A stretch of DNA of 33,064 nt from an uncultured Clostridia bacterium (GTDB lineage Bacteria > Bacillota > Clostridia > Oscillospirales > Acutalibacteraceae). The translations under genes were made by a program, and so were the position numbers. The notes below the pieces were generated by a model, which ran no database searches, was not told the origin of the DNA, and saw nothing but the letters and a program-made list of their open reading frames with translations. Every line of letters starts with the position of its first letter. Within the stretch, counting starts at the first letter, position 1. Shown here piece after piece: positions 17,477-26,746 of the stretch. The stretch is taken from NCBI GenBank assembly GCA_937916395.1, contig CALFTN010000084.1:1-33064 (forward strand), in the 5' to 3' direction.

Positions 17477-19807
17477 ATGGCAATGTTAGAATATATTTAT
17501 CATTCAACTGATAGTGAGAATTATGAAAAAATTCTCACTCTCAGAGAAAAAGATATAAAGGATGAACAGGCTTTTCATTTAAGTGTTATTATAGGCGAGG
17601 ACATTATTGCCTGTGGTAGTCTTTGCGAAAAAGAAAAAGGCTTTTTCGAAATATATGGTTTGTTTGTAAAAGAGCAATACAGATTTAATGGTCTTGGTAC
17701 AAAAGTCATTAAAAGATTTAAAAAAGAAGCAAAAGAAAATGGAGCAACAGAAATTTTTATAAACGTGCCAACTTCTACTGTACGTTTTGCAGAAAAGAAT
17801 GGCTTGGCAGTTGATGGTGTAGCGTTTTCACAAGGAGAAACTCGTTTTGTGAAATGCTCATATCAGTTCGTTTTCGATGATGCTGAGTGGGTGTCTTTTG
17901 GTGGAGAAAAAGATGCTGTAATTGCACGTAAAGATTTCTTTGTTGACGAGGTAAAGGAAACTATTCTTTATGCTTCTGGTCTTGGTTTTTGCGAAATTTA
18001 CATTAACGGCAAGAAAATTTCAGACAGACTTTTAGCACCGGCGTGGACTAACTATGTTTCTGTTGATTCTAAAACAATGTCATATCCTATTTTTGATAAA
18101 ATGACACAGAGAATTCTTTACGAAAAGTTAAACGTAACAGAGTTTTTAGTAGAGGGTAAAAACACTATTGTGTTCCATATAGGCGGTGGATGGTTCTGTC
18201 AGTATGAATCTATTGGCGAATTAGCACCCCACTATGGTAATTTAATGCTCTGCTTTAAATTAATGCAAGGCACACGACAAATTGCTGAAAGCGATGGCAG
18301 AGTAAGATATGAAAAATCATACGTAAGAAAATCGAATATTTATTATGGTGAAGAGCACGATGCACGTATAGGTAATTACGACTTTTCTACTGTGGATTGT
18401 GACGTGGATGACTGGAAGAAAGCAGAAAAAATTAAAAGACCGCTTTCAGTTTTACAGGAGCAGGATTGCATACCGGATAAGGTTATAAGAACAATTAAAC
18501 CAAAATGCATTTATAGTCACGGCGATATTAAAGTTTATGATATCGGTGAAAATATCGCAGGTTATGCAGTAATAAAATTCCATGATGACACTTCTCACAG
18601 TGGTGTTTGTGATATTCGTTATGCAGAAAATATAAATGATGATTTCAGTCTTAATTTTAATTCTGCTGGTTGGGAATCACGAGTGCAAAAAGACAGATTT
18701 ATCCGTGACAAATTCAAAACGGAATTCCACACTCGTTTCACCTGGCACGCTGCGAGGTATCTTGAAGTTATTGGCGATGCAGATGTAGTTGAGTACAGAG
18801 TTACTCATACAGATTTAAAGCAGATAGTTAACTTCAAATCAAGCAACGAAACGTTACAATGGATTTTTGACGCATTTATAAGAACACAATTAAGTAATAC
18901 ACACGGCTGTATTCCATCTGACTGCCCACACAGAGAGAGACTTGGTTACACAGGTGATGGTCAATTAGCGGCTGGGGCAGTTATGACTTGCTTTGATGCA
19001 GAAAAAATGTATAGAAAATGGATGCAGGATGTGGCTGACTCACAGGATATTTATACAGGTCATGTTCAACACACGGCACCTTTCCGTGGTGGCGGAGGTG
19101 GCCCTGGTGGTTGGGGTGGTGCTATTGTATTTGTGCCATATTCATTCCATAAATTCTATAAAGATAAAAGTGTTTTAGAAAAATATTACGATAATATGTT
19201 AAATTTCCTTAGCTATATGGAATCAAGAAGTGAAAACAGTCTTGTAGTAAGAGAAGAGTTAGGGGGTTGGTGTCTTGGCGACTGGTGCTCACCTGGCAAC
19301 AAAAATCTTATTCCAGAGCCTTTTGTTAACACATATTTCTTAATAAAAGCATTTAAACAGGTTATAGAAATATCAGAAATTTTAGGTAAAGAAACTACTG
19401 AGTTAAAAGCAAGACTTGAGCTAGTTGTTGCTTCATTTAAAAAGGCATATTATGATGAAGCAACAGGAACATTCTGTTCTTCATTGGAAGCAAGTGATGC
19501 GTATGCTTACGATATTGGTTTAGGTGATGAAAGAACACTTAAAGCGATTGTTGATAAATACGAAACATTGGGCGAGTTTGATACTGGTATTTTTGGTACC
19601 GATATTTTAATTCGAGTGCTTTGTGAAAATGGTTTTAAAGATTTAGCTTATAAGCTTTTAACTTCAGAAAAAGAAAACACTTTTTACAATATGAAAAAGC
19701 ATGGTGCTACAACTCTTTGGGAAAACTGGAACGGCGAAGCGTCGCACAGTCATCCGATGTTTGGTGCAGTTGTGCAATACATTGTTAACTATTTCAACGA
19801 GATGTAA
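17477..19807 (+). CDS. GNAT acetyltransferase domain fused to a GH78 alpha-L-rhamnosidase-like domain
   Basis: 776 residues. About 1-130 is a GNAT N-acetyltransferase domain: FFEIYGLFVKEQYRFNGLG carries the RxxGxG acetyl-CoA motif (RFNGLG), followed by VPTSTVRFAEKNGLAVDGV, the usual beta6-alpha4 segment. From ~131 onward is a GH78-like enzyme: a beta-sandwich with LGFCEIYINGKKISDRLLAPAW and a (alpha/alpha)6 barrel with HGCIPSDCPHRERLGYTGD, where Glu487 matches the family's general acid position, and TTLWENWNGEASHSHPMFG near the end. No signal peptide, so cytoplasmic. It starts 2 nt after lacZ (AGAGGG 6 nt from the ATG) and ends at a terminator. The reading frame crosses the junction without stop or internal ribosome site. 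GH78 enzymes release L-rhamnose; the acceptor of the acetyl group is unknown. Possible alternatives are a related GH78-like activity on another deoxysugar. Confidence 0.85.
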   Translation: MAMLEYIYHSTDSENYEKILTLREKDIKDEQAFHLSVIIGEDIIACGSLCEKEKGFFEIYGLFVKEQYRFNGLGTKVIKRFKKEAKENGATEIFINVPTSTVRFAEKNGLAVDGVAFSQGETRFVKCSYQFVFDDAEWVSFGGEKDAVIARKDFFVDEVKETILYASGLGFCEIYINGKKISDRLLAPAWTNYVSVDSKTMSYPIFDKMTQRILYEKLNVTEFLVEGKNTIVFHIGGGWFCQYESIGELAPHYGNLMLCFKLMQGTRQIAESDGRVRYEKSYVRKSNIYYGEEHDARIGNYDFSTVDCDVDDWKKAEKIKRPLSVLQEQDCIPDKVIRTIKPKCIYSHGDIKVYDIGENIAGYAVIKFHDDTSHSGVCDIRYAENINDDFSLNFNSAGWESRVQKDRFIRDKFKTEFHTRFTWHAARYLEVIGDADVVEYRVTHTDLKQIVNFKSSNETLQWIFDAFIRTQLSNTHGCIPSDCPHRERLGYTGDGQLAAGAVMTCFDAEKMYRKWMQDVADSQDIYTGHVQHTAPFRGGGGGPGGWGGAIVFVPYSFHKFYKDKSVLEKYYDNMLNFLSYMESRSENSLVVREELGGWCLGDWCSPGNKNLIPEPFVNTYFLIKAFKQVIEISEILGKETTELKARLELVVASFKKAYYDEATGTFCSSLEASDAYAYDIGLGDERTLKAIVDKYETLGEFDTGIFGTDILIRVLCENGFKDLAYKLLTSEKENTFYNMKKHGATTLWENWNGEASHSHPMFGAVVQYIVNYFNEM

Positions 19808-19813
19808 AATAAA

Positions 19814-19847
19814 AATGGTGTAGGTAAAAATACCTATACCATTTTTT
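19814..19847 (+). terminator. Terminator of the glycosidase operon
   Basis: AATGGTGTAGGTA (19814-19826) pairs with TACCTATACCATT (19831-19843) with one G-U pair and an AAAA loop, followed by TTTTT. It starts 6 nt after the stop codon. Confidence 0.92.
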
Positions 19848-19861
19848 GTTAATAATGTGAA

Positions 19862-19890
19862 TTTACTGGGACTGATATTTATTTTATAAT
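19862..19890 (+). promoter_or_regulatory. Promoter of the transglutaminase-like secreted protein
   Basis: -35 TTTACT (19862-19867), 17-bp spacer, perfect -10 TATAAT (19885-19890). The start codon at 19919 leaves a leader of about 22 nt containing AGGGG (19907-19911), 7 nt from the ATG. Confidence 0.7.
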
Positions 19891-19918
19891 ATAAATATAG
19901 AGTATCAGGGGTGGTTTG

Positions 19919-22870
19919 ATGAAAAACATCTTAAAAAAATTAATTTGTGTAGCTTTTACGCTTACATTTATGTTTGCTAATGCAAATATTGCATTGGCAG
20001 GGGATTTTATTGTGTTGAGTTCAGAGGTTCTTGAACCCGAGCTACATAAAACAGCGTCAAATGGTTCTTGTGACAATATAGAACAATATATTGGGGATAT
20101 TGATGATTTTCAAGATTATTTGTTGGAGTGTATACTTGCGGATAACAGTAATCTTACAAATGCAAACGGACGTGGTTATATTGATATAAGTCAATACAGA
20201 ATTCCGTATACAGAAACTATGCGCACAGAACTTTTTAATCTTATATGGTATGAAAGTCCTGAGCTTTTCAGAATAAATGGTGGGTTAGGCTTTAAATATA
20301 CGCTTACTGGAATGATAGTTGCGTTGACACCTATATACACTATTGAAAAAGCAGAAACCTTTCAGGAGCAATATAAAAGCTTTGTTGACTCTGCCAATAA
20401 AATGCTTGAGGGTATAAAAGAAAATGATAAACTAAATGATGTTGAAAAGGCACTTTTGATACATGACCGAATTGCTACAAGCTGTGAATACGATAATGAG
20501 AATTTAATTAATGATACTGTTCCTATGGAGTCATATACAGCATTTGGTGCATTGAATTTAGGCAAAGCTGTTTGTATGGGCTATGCGCTAGCGTATGACT
20601 ATCTTTTAGAAAATGTAGGAATTGAGGCTGAGTATTGTGCCTCTGAAGCACTTAACCATGCATGGAATATAGTTTATATTGACAACAAACCATATCATGT
20701 TGATATAACTCATGATGATCCTGTCTGGGATGTTTCAGGAAGAGTGCTTCACAATAATTTTCTGCTCTCTACACAAGCATTGAAGGCAACTGGTAGTCAC
20801 ACAGCAACTGATTATAAAACTACCCCTGTTGATACGACTTATGATGGCGTGTTCTGGCAGAATTCTGAAACAGCTTTTCAGATGTTGAATGATAAGCTTT
20901 ATTATATAGATAATATCAGCAATGAATTGAAAGTTATGGATGATATTTCTTGTGATGAGCCTGAAGTTTTAACCGAGCTTGATTATAAATGGACTACCGA
21001 TGACGGTGGTGTATATTTAGGTAATTATTCTAAGCTTGCAGTAGTGAAGGGGCAACTTTTTTATTCAACACCAACAGAGATTTATAGCTTTAATCCTGAA
21101 ACTGATACAACTGAAAAGGTGTTGTCTGAAGAGGATATAATAAAAGCAACTGGTAGCGATGCTTTCCGTATTTATGGATTGTCAGGCAAGAATTGTGTTG
21201 TTTATGGTGAATACGCTACATCACCAAATTATACTCTAACTACAAAAGAAAACAGTTTTTCTATTAATTATCATAATCCTGAGGATGAGTGGAAGATTGC
21301 AGTAAATCCAACACATGTTACACAAGGTGAAGAAAGAAAATACTGTATTGATTGTGGCGATGTTGTAGATGTAAGGTATTTGGATATTCTTGGTGAACAT
21401 AAATGGGGCGAGGCTTATATGGACCCGGAAAATCCACCTACATGTACTGAGAAAGGAATTCTTTTACGAGATTGTATTTATGATGGTTGTACAGCTAAAA
21501 AGACAGAAGAAATAGAAGCAACAGGGCATACAGTTGAAATTGTAAAAATAAAATCTCCAACCTGTACAGAAGCAGGTTATACAGGTGATAGCACTTGCAC
21601 AATTTGTGAAGAAATAATTGAAAAAGGCGAGGTTATAAATCCTGTCGGACATAAAACGACTATTGTAAATATTAAAGAAGCAACCTTTGATGAAGATGGC
21701 TATACAGGGGATAGTAAATGCTCTGTTTGTGGGGCTATAACTGAGAAAGGAAAGATTATTCCAAGACTTGTTGTTGGTCTTACAGCTCCGGTAGTAACAG
21801 CTAATATAACTGAACAAGGGGTTAAATTAAATTGGGGTGCAGTAGATAACGCGATAGAATATAAAGTGTATAGAAAAGTATATAACGCTTCTACAAAAAA
21901 GTGGGATAGCAAATGGAAGAGGATAAAAACATTAACAGGTACTGAGTATGTTGATGGCAGTGTAAAGCTTGGCACGAAATACAAATATCTTGTAAAAGCT
22001 GTTAACAGAGATGTAACTAAAAATTCTAAGTCTACATCTACTATTTCCTTTAAAATCTCACCAACACCGAAAGCATATTTAAAATCGACAAGTATTAAAA
22101 TAAAGTGGACTCCGGTAGTAAGTGCCACCGAATACAGAATTTACAGAGCTGAATATAATGAAAGCAAAAAGAAATATTCTTCATTCAAAAAAGTAAAAAC
22201 AGTATCTGGTGCGACAAAAGAATGGACAGATAAGAATGTAACAAGTGGTAAGAAATATAAATACTGTATAAAAGCAGTAAATGGTAGTGTGGTGTGCGAC
22301 AAAAAGGTGTCTAACACATTATATTTCTTAACTAAAACAACAGCTAAATCGGCAAAAGCAAAAACAGGTTTGAAAGTTAGCTGGACAGCAGTTAAAGGTG
22401 CAACTAGCTTTAAAATCTATCGCTCGGAGCTTCAAGAGGGTTCATGGACGAAATTTGCACAAGTTGGTAAAGTTGGTTCGAAATCATTGAGTTTTACTGA
22501 TACGACAGTAATCAGTGGTGTTCAATATAAATATAAGGTTAAAGCAATAAAAAGCTCTACAGGTCAGACGAGTTCTGAAACGTCAGCAATTCTTTATCTT
22601 CAGGCTCCAACAGTAATTGCAGTTAAGGCAGCTGATGGAATTGATGTAATCTGGATTGAAACAGAAGGGGCAACAGAATATGTTGTTTACAGAAAGGCTT
22701 ACGATGCAAAGAAAAAGAAATGGTCTGGCTTTAAAAAGCAAACCATAATAACAGGAACTGAGTGGAAAGATACAACTGCAAAGCCCGGTGTTAAATACAA
22801 ATATTGCGTAAGAGCAAAAAATGGCGATGTTACAAGTGCTTATCTTTCAACCGAAACAGTTAAAAGATAA
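19919..22870 (+). CDS. Secreted transglutaminase-like protein with Cys-pair and Fn3-like repeats
   Basis: 983 residues. The signal peptide MKNILKKLICVAFTLTFMF... is cut near ALA/G (27). A transglutaminase-like domain (about 100-290) shows a complete Cys-His-Asp triad: Cys219 in AVCMGYALAYDYLL, His247 in LNHAWN, Asp262 in YHVDITHDDP. Such extracellular domains act as protein-crosslinking or thiol peptidase-like enzymes; which one is unknown. A beta-rich linker (about 300-470) is followed by two or three degenerate Cys-pair repeats (CTEAGYTGDSTCTIC...GH, about 476-615) and four Lys/Tyr-rich Fn3-like repeats (620-983). This last part is nearly collinear with residues ~775-1138 of the protein at 3731, down to the same ending (YLSTETVKR here, YLSSETVKR there). 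ATG 19919 is preferred over TTG 19916 from ribosome-site spacing. No anchor motif is visible. Confidence 0.88.
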   Translation: MKNILKKLICVAFTLTFMFANANIALAGDFIVLSSEVLEPELHKTASNGSCDNIEQYIGDIDDFQDYLLECILADNSNLTNANGRGYIDISQYRIPYTETMRTELFNLIWYESPELFRINGGLGFKYTLTGMIVALTPIYTIEKAETFQEQYKSFVDSANKMLEGIKENDKLNDVEKALLIHDRIATSCEYDNENLINDTVPMESYTAFGALNLGKAVCMGYALAYDYLLENVGIEAEYCASEALNHAWNIVYIDNKPYHVDITHDDPVWDVSGRVLHNNFLLSTQALKATGSHTATDYKTTPVDTTYDGVFWQNSETAFQMLNDKLYYIDNISNELKVMDDISCDEPEVLTELDYKWTTDDGGVYLGNYSKLAVVKGQLFYSTPTEIYSFNPETDTTEKVLSEEDIIKATGSDAFRIYGLSGKNCVVYGEYATSPNYTLTTKENSFSINYHNPEDEWKIAVNPTHVTQGEERKYCIDCGDVVDVRYLDILGEHKWGEAYMDPENPPTCTEKGILLRDCIYDGCTAKKTEEIEATGHTVEIVKIKSPTCTEAGYTGDSTCTICEEIIEKGEVINPVGHKTTIVNIKEATFDEDGYTGDSKCSVCGAITEKGKIIPRLVVGLTAPVVTANITEQGVKLNWGAVDNAIEYKVYRKVYNASTKKWDSKWKRIKTLTGTEYVDGSVKLGTKYKYLVKAVNRDVTKNSKSTSTISFKISPTPKAYLKSTSIKIKWTPVVSATEYRIYRAEYNESKKKYSSFKKVKTVSGATKEWTDKNVTSGKKYKYCIKAVNGSVVCDKKVSNTLYFLTKTTAKSAKAKTGLKVSWTAVKGATSFKIYRSELQEGSWTKFAQVGKVGSKSLSFTDTTVISGVQYKYKVKAIKSSTGQTSSETSAILYLQAPTVIAVKAADGIDVIWIETEGATEYVVYRKAYDAKKKKWSGFKKQTIITGTEWKDTTAKPGVKYKYCVRAKNGDVTSAYLSTETVKR

Positions 22871-22882
22871 AATATAAAATAT

Positions 22883-22918
22883 AATCCCCCAAAAGTTCAA
22901 TTGAACTTTTGGGGGATT
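22883..22918. terminator. 36-bp perfect palindrome between converging genes, probable bidirectional terminator
   Basis: A completely self-complementary 36-bp sequence: AATCCCCCAAAAGTTCAA followed immediately by its reverse complement, centred on CAATTG. It lies 13 nt after one stop codon (plus) and 15 nt after the other (minus). There is no spacer loop, so the RNA hairpin must open a few central bases. T runs are short on both sides (AGTTTATTT on plus, ATATTTTATATTTT on minus). Position favours a terminator; the perfect symmetry is noted separately. Confidence 0.75.
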
Positions 22919-22932
22919 AGTTTATTTAAAGA

Positions 22933-25900
22933 TTATTCAGCTTTAGGAGCATAAAGGTCTTTAAGACGAAGAAGATGTTCGTATCTGTCAGCAGCTGTTT
23001 TCTCTGAAAGTGCGAAGAGTTCTTCAGCTCTTTCTGGGAATGAGCGTGTAAGAGATGCGTAACGAGCTTCGTTAAGAAGGAATTCACGGTAGCTACCTGT
23101 TGCAGGTTTGCTATCAATTGTGAATGGGTTCTTACCTTCTGCTTTAAGAGCTGGGTTGTAACGGAACATATTCCAGTAACCACAGTCAACAGCCTTCTTC
23201 ATTTCGTTCTGGCAGTTAACCATACCACCCTTGATTGAGTGCATTTCGCAAGGAGCGTATGCAATAATGATTGAAGGACCATTGTAAGCTTCAGCTTCTT
23301 TGATTGCTTTGAGAGTCTGGTTCTGGTCTGCACCCATAGCGATTTGTGCTACGTAAACATAACCATAGCTCATAGCGATTTCAGCAAGGCTCTTCTTAGC
23401 AACAGCTTTACCAGCAGCAGCGAATTGAGCAACCTGACCGATGTTAGAAGCCTTAGAAGCCTGACCACCTGTATTTGAGTAAACTTCTGTATCAAATACC
23501 ATGATGTTTACATCTTCACCAGAAGCGAGAACGTGGTCAACACCGCCGAAGCCGATGTCGTATGCCCAACCGTCGCCACCGAAGATCCATACAGATTTCT
23601 TAGCAAGGTATTCTTTGTTAGCAAGAATTGATTTGCAGTTATCGCAGCAAGAGCCATCACCGAGAGCAGCAACAAGTGCTTCAGTAGCAGCGCCGTTTGC
23701 TTCACCATCATTAACTGTATCAAGGTAAGCCTTAGCTTTAGCCTTGAGGTCATCAGAAGCTTTGTCTGATGTAAGAATGTTTTCAACTTTAGCAATAAGG
23801 CTGTTACGGATAGCGTTCTGACCTAAGAACATACCGAAACCGTGTTCAGCATTATCTTCGAAGAGTGAGTTAGCCCATGCAGGACCCTGACCCTTAGCGT
23901 TTACTGTGTATGGTGATGTTGCAGCAGGACCACCCCAGATTGAAGAACAACCTGTTGCGTTAGAAATATACATTCTATCACCGAAGAGCTGTGTTACGAG
24001 ACGAGCGTAAGCTGTTTCAGCACAACCTGCACATGAGCCTGAGAACTCAAGAAGAGGTTTCTTGAACTGGCTTGAAATAAGGTTAGCTGATGAAGCAACG
24101 CCTTCTTTTTCTGTAACGTTTGCTACACAGTAATCAAATGCTGCTTGTTGAGCATCCTGGCTTTCACGAGAAACCATTTTAAGTGAAGCAGTAGGACAAA
24201 CACCAACACAAACACCACAACCCATACAATCCATAGGTGAAATTGCAAGTGTATATTTGTAGCCTTTATTTGTAACTGCTTTTTCTTTTGTTGCAATTTT
24301 TGTGATTTCTGGAGCATTCTTTGCTTCTTCTTCACTCATTGCGAATGGACGGATTGTAGCGTGTGGACATACATAAGCACATTTGTTACAACCAACGCAA
24401 GTGTCGTTATTCCATTCTGGAACCATAACAGCAACACCACGTTTCTCGTAAGCAGAAGCACCTTGTTCGAATGTACCATCAGCGTGATCCATAAATACAG
24501 AAACTGGAAGAGCATCACCATTCATGTTACCAACTGGTTTCATGATGTTGTCAACCATTTTAACAAGTTTAGCTGGGCCTTCAGCTTTTTCTGCTGCTGC
24601 AGAGTCAACTGCATTTGCCCAATCAGCAGGAACATCATATTTTTTGAATGCACCGAAACCAGCATCAATAGCTTTGTGGTTCATATCAACGATATCCTGA
24701 CCTTTTTTGAGGAACTTCATAGCAGCATTTTTCATGTAGCCGATTGCATCTTCTTTAGGAAGAACATTAGCAAGTGCGAAGAATGAAGCCTGAAGAATTG
24801 TATTTGTTCTCTTACCAAGACCGATTTCAGCAGCTAAGTCAATAGCGTTAACTGTGTAGAGCTGAATGTTGTTCTTAGCAATATATTGTTTTGTTTCAGC
24901 GTTGAGCTTTTCAGCAACTTCTTTATCATCCCACTGGCAGTTGATAAGGAATACACCGCCTGGCTTAACGTCGTTAACAATCTTGAAGCCTTTTTCAATG
25001 TAAGCAGGTGTGTGGCAAGCAACGAAGTCTGCCTTGTTTACATAGTATGGGCTCTTGATTGGCTTATCGCCAAAACGAAGGTGAGAAATTGTAACACCAC
25101 CGGTTTTCTTTGAGTCATATTGGAAATATGCCTGTACATATTTGTCAGTATGGTCACCGATGATTTTGATAGAGTCTTTGTTAGCGCCAACAGTACCGTC
25201 ACCGCCAAGACCCCAGAATTTACATTCAATAGTACCTTCTGCAGCAGTTGCAGGAGCTTCTTTTTCTTCAAGTGAAAGGTAAGTAACGTCGTCGTTAATA
25301 CCAAGTGTGAAGTGTTTCTTTGGTTCAGCCTTTGCGAGTTCATCATATACTGCAAATACTGATGCAGGTGGTGTGTCTTTTGAACCAAGACCATAACGAC
25401 CGCCTGTTACTGTAAGACCTGTTTTGCCACATGCTTCGAGAGCTGCAACAACATCAAGGTAAAGTGGTTCACCAATTGAACCTGGTTCTTTAGTTCTGTC
25501 AAGAACAGCAATCTTCTTAACTGTCTTAGGAAGAGCTGCGCAGAATTTGTCAGCAGCGAATGGTCTGTAAAGTCTAACTTTAAGAAGACCAACTTTTTCG
25601 CCTTTTGCTAAGAGATAGTCAATAACTTCTTCTGCTACGTCACAGAATGAACCCATTGCTACGATTACTCTGTCAGCATCTTCAGCACCGTAGTAGTTGA
25701 AGAGTTGGTAGTTAGTGCCGAGTTTAGCATTAACTTTACCCATATATTCTTCTACGATTGCAGGAACTTCATCATAGAATTTGTTACATGCTTCTCTGTG
25801 TTGGAAGAAAATGTCGCCATTTTCGTGAGAACCACGCATTACAGGGTGTTCTGGATTAAGAGCTCTCTGACGGAATGCATCAACAGCGTCCATATCGCAC

Positions 25901-26481
25901 ATTTCTTTGAGGTCTTCGTAATCCCAGATTTCAATTTTCTGAATTTCGTGAGAAGTACGGAAGCCATCGAAGAAGTTGATGAATGGAACACGGCTCTTGA
26001 TTGTTGCAAGGTGAGCAACAGCGCCTAAGTCCATAACTTCCTGAGTGTTAGTTTCAGCGAGCATTGCGAAACCTGTCTGACGACAAGCGTAAACGTCTGA
26101 ATGGTCACCGAAAATATTAAGTGCGTGAGAAGCTACGCAACGAGCTGAAACATGGAAAACTGATGGGAGAAGCTCACCAGCAATTTTGTACATGTTAGGA
26201 ATCATTAAAAGAAGACCTTGTGATGCTGTGTAAGTTGTAGTAAGAGCACCAGCTGCTAAAGAGCCGTGAACTGTACCAGCAGCACCTGCTTCAGATTGCA
26301 TTTCAGCAACTTTTACAGTTGTACCGAAAATGTTCTTTTGACCTTGTGCAGACCATTGGTCAACATAGTCAGCCATCGGGCTTGATGGTGTGATTGGGTA
26401 GATACCAGCAACTTCTGTGAAAGCGTATGAGACATACGCAGCCGCATTGTTACCGTCCATGGTTTTCATTTTACGTGCCAT
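22933..26481 (-). CDS. nifJ: Pyruvate:ferredoxin (flavodoxin) oxidoreductase
   Basis: 1182 residues, the normal single-chain PFOR length. It converts pyruvate and CoA to acetyl-CoA and CO2, passing electrons to ferredoxin: the central energy step in anaerobic Clostridia. Domain order: alpha-type N-terminal domain (EVAGIYPITPSSPMADYVD), gamma domain (GLGGDGTVGANKDS, about 430), two 4Fe-4S clusters (Cys695/698/701/705 in CVGCNKCAYVCP and Cys752/755/758/762 in CMGCGVCVGVCP), and a thiamine diphosphate-binding beta domain (GDGWAYDIGFGGVDH ... YSNTGGQASKAS, about 967-1010). A third cluster with Cys in SGSCAGCAETAY fits the family. The start has AGGAGG 9 nt upstream, one of the best ribosome sites in the window, and its codon use looks optimised, as expected for a highly expressed enzyme. 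Single-gene unit. Confidence 0.97.
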   Translation of the reverse strand: MARKMKTMDGNNAAAYVSYAFTEVAGIYPITPSSPMADYVDQWSAQGQKNIFGTTVKVAEMQSEAGAAGTVHGSLAAGALTTTYTASQGLLLMIPNMYKIAGELLPSVFHVSARCVASHALNIFGDHSDVYACRQTGFAMLAETNTQEVMDLGAVAHLATIKSRVPFINFFDGFRTSHEIQKIEIWDYEDLKEMCDMDAVDAFRQRALNPEHPVMRGSHENGDIFFQHREACNKFYDEVPAIVEEYMGKVNAKLGTNYQLFNYYGAEDADRVIVAMGSFCDVAEEVIDYLLAKGEKVGLLKVRLYRPFAADKFCAALPKTVKKIAVLDRTKEPGSIGEPLYLDVVAALEACGKTGLTVTGGRYGLGSKDTPPASVFAVYDELAKAEPKKHFTLGINDDVTYLSLEEKEAPATAAEGTIECKFWGLGGDGTVGANKDSIKIIGDHTDKYVQAYFQYDSKKTGGVTISHLRFGDKPIKSPYYVNKADFVACHTPAYIEKGFKIVNDVKPGGVFLINCQWDDKEVAEKLNAETKQYIAKNNIQLYTVNAIDLAAEIGLGKRTNTILQASFFALANVLPKEDAIGYMKNAAMKFLKKGQDIVDMNHKAIDAGFGAFKKYDVPADWANAVDSAAAEKAEGPAKLVKMVDNIMKPVGNMNGDALPVSVFMDHADGTFEQGASAYEKRGVAVMVPEWNNDTCVGCNKCAYVCPHATIRPFAMSEEEAKNAPEITKIATKEKAVTNKGYKYTLAISPMDCMGCGVCVGVCPTASLKMVSRESQDAQQAAFDYCVANVTEKEGVASSANLISSQFKKPLLEFSGSCAGCAETAYARLVTQLFGDRMYISNATGCSSIWGGPAATSPYTVNAKGQGPAWANSLFEDNAEHGFGMFLGQNAIRNSLIAKVENILTSDKASDDLKAKAKAYLDTVNDGEANGAATEALVAALGDGSCCDNCKSILANKEYLAKKSVWIFGGDGWAYDIGFGGVDHVLASGEDVNIMVFDTEVYSNTGGQASKASNIGQVAQFAAAGKAVAKKSLAEIAMSYGYVYVAQIAMGADQNQTLKAIKEAEAYNGPSIIIAYAPCEMHSIKGGMVNCQNEMKKAVDCGYWNMFRYNPALKAEGKNPFTIDSKPATGSYREFLLNEARYASLTRSFPERAEELFALSEKTAADRYEHLLRLKDLYAPKAE

Positions 26482-26522
26482 TGGATTTTGCCTCCTATGA
26501 ATTTAATTTATACACAACAAAC

Positions 26523-26551
26523 ATTTTATCACTAAAATGCAAAAATGTAAA
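26523..26551 (-). promoter_or_regulatory. Promoter of the pyruvate:ferredoxin oxidoreductase gene
   Basis: On the minus strand: -35 TTTACA (26551-26546), 17-bp spacer, -10 TAAAAT (26528-26523) preceded by TGA, an extended -10. Predicted leader of about 35 nt with AGGAGG. Confidence 0.75.
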
Positions 26552-26655
26552 CATTAAATCGTTAAAAATTCTACAAAAAAAGTGGAAAATTTGCCGAATT
26601 TTGAGAAAACAATATGGGTATAATGACATAAAAATTTACAATAAGTGAAATATCA

Positions 26656-26684
26656 TTGACAAATATGGTATTATTATATATAAT
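26656..26684 (+). promoter_or_regulatory. Perfect consensus sigma-A promoter
   Basis: TTGACA (26656-26661), exactly 17 bp, TATAAT (26679-26684): both hexamers are full consensus. Transcription should begin near 26691, which rules out the upstream in-frame GTG at 26702 as a start (it would have a leader of ~11 nt without a ribosome site) and supports ATG 26747. Confidence 0.9.
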
Positions 26685-26746
26685 AGTCAATCATACTTTT
26701 AGTGTGGATTATTATATTTTTTATTTTGAAAGGAGCAAGTCCTATA

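Noticed and set aside
17477..17880. GNAT part as a separate gene with a frameshift into GH78
   Set aside because: The frame is continuous through the junction and no stop, internal ribosome site or new start is visible there; kept as a fusion, with read-level confirmation suggested.
24361..26028. Several 75-141 codon open frames on the plus strand opposite the pyruvate:ferredoxin oxidoreductase
   Set aside because: They mirror a long, strongly conserved enzyme with biased codon use; their residues are Phe/Val/Ile-rich as expected from antisense translation, and they lack ribosome sites.
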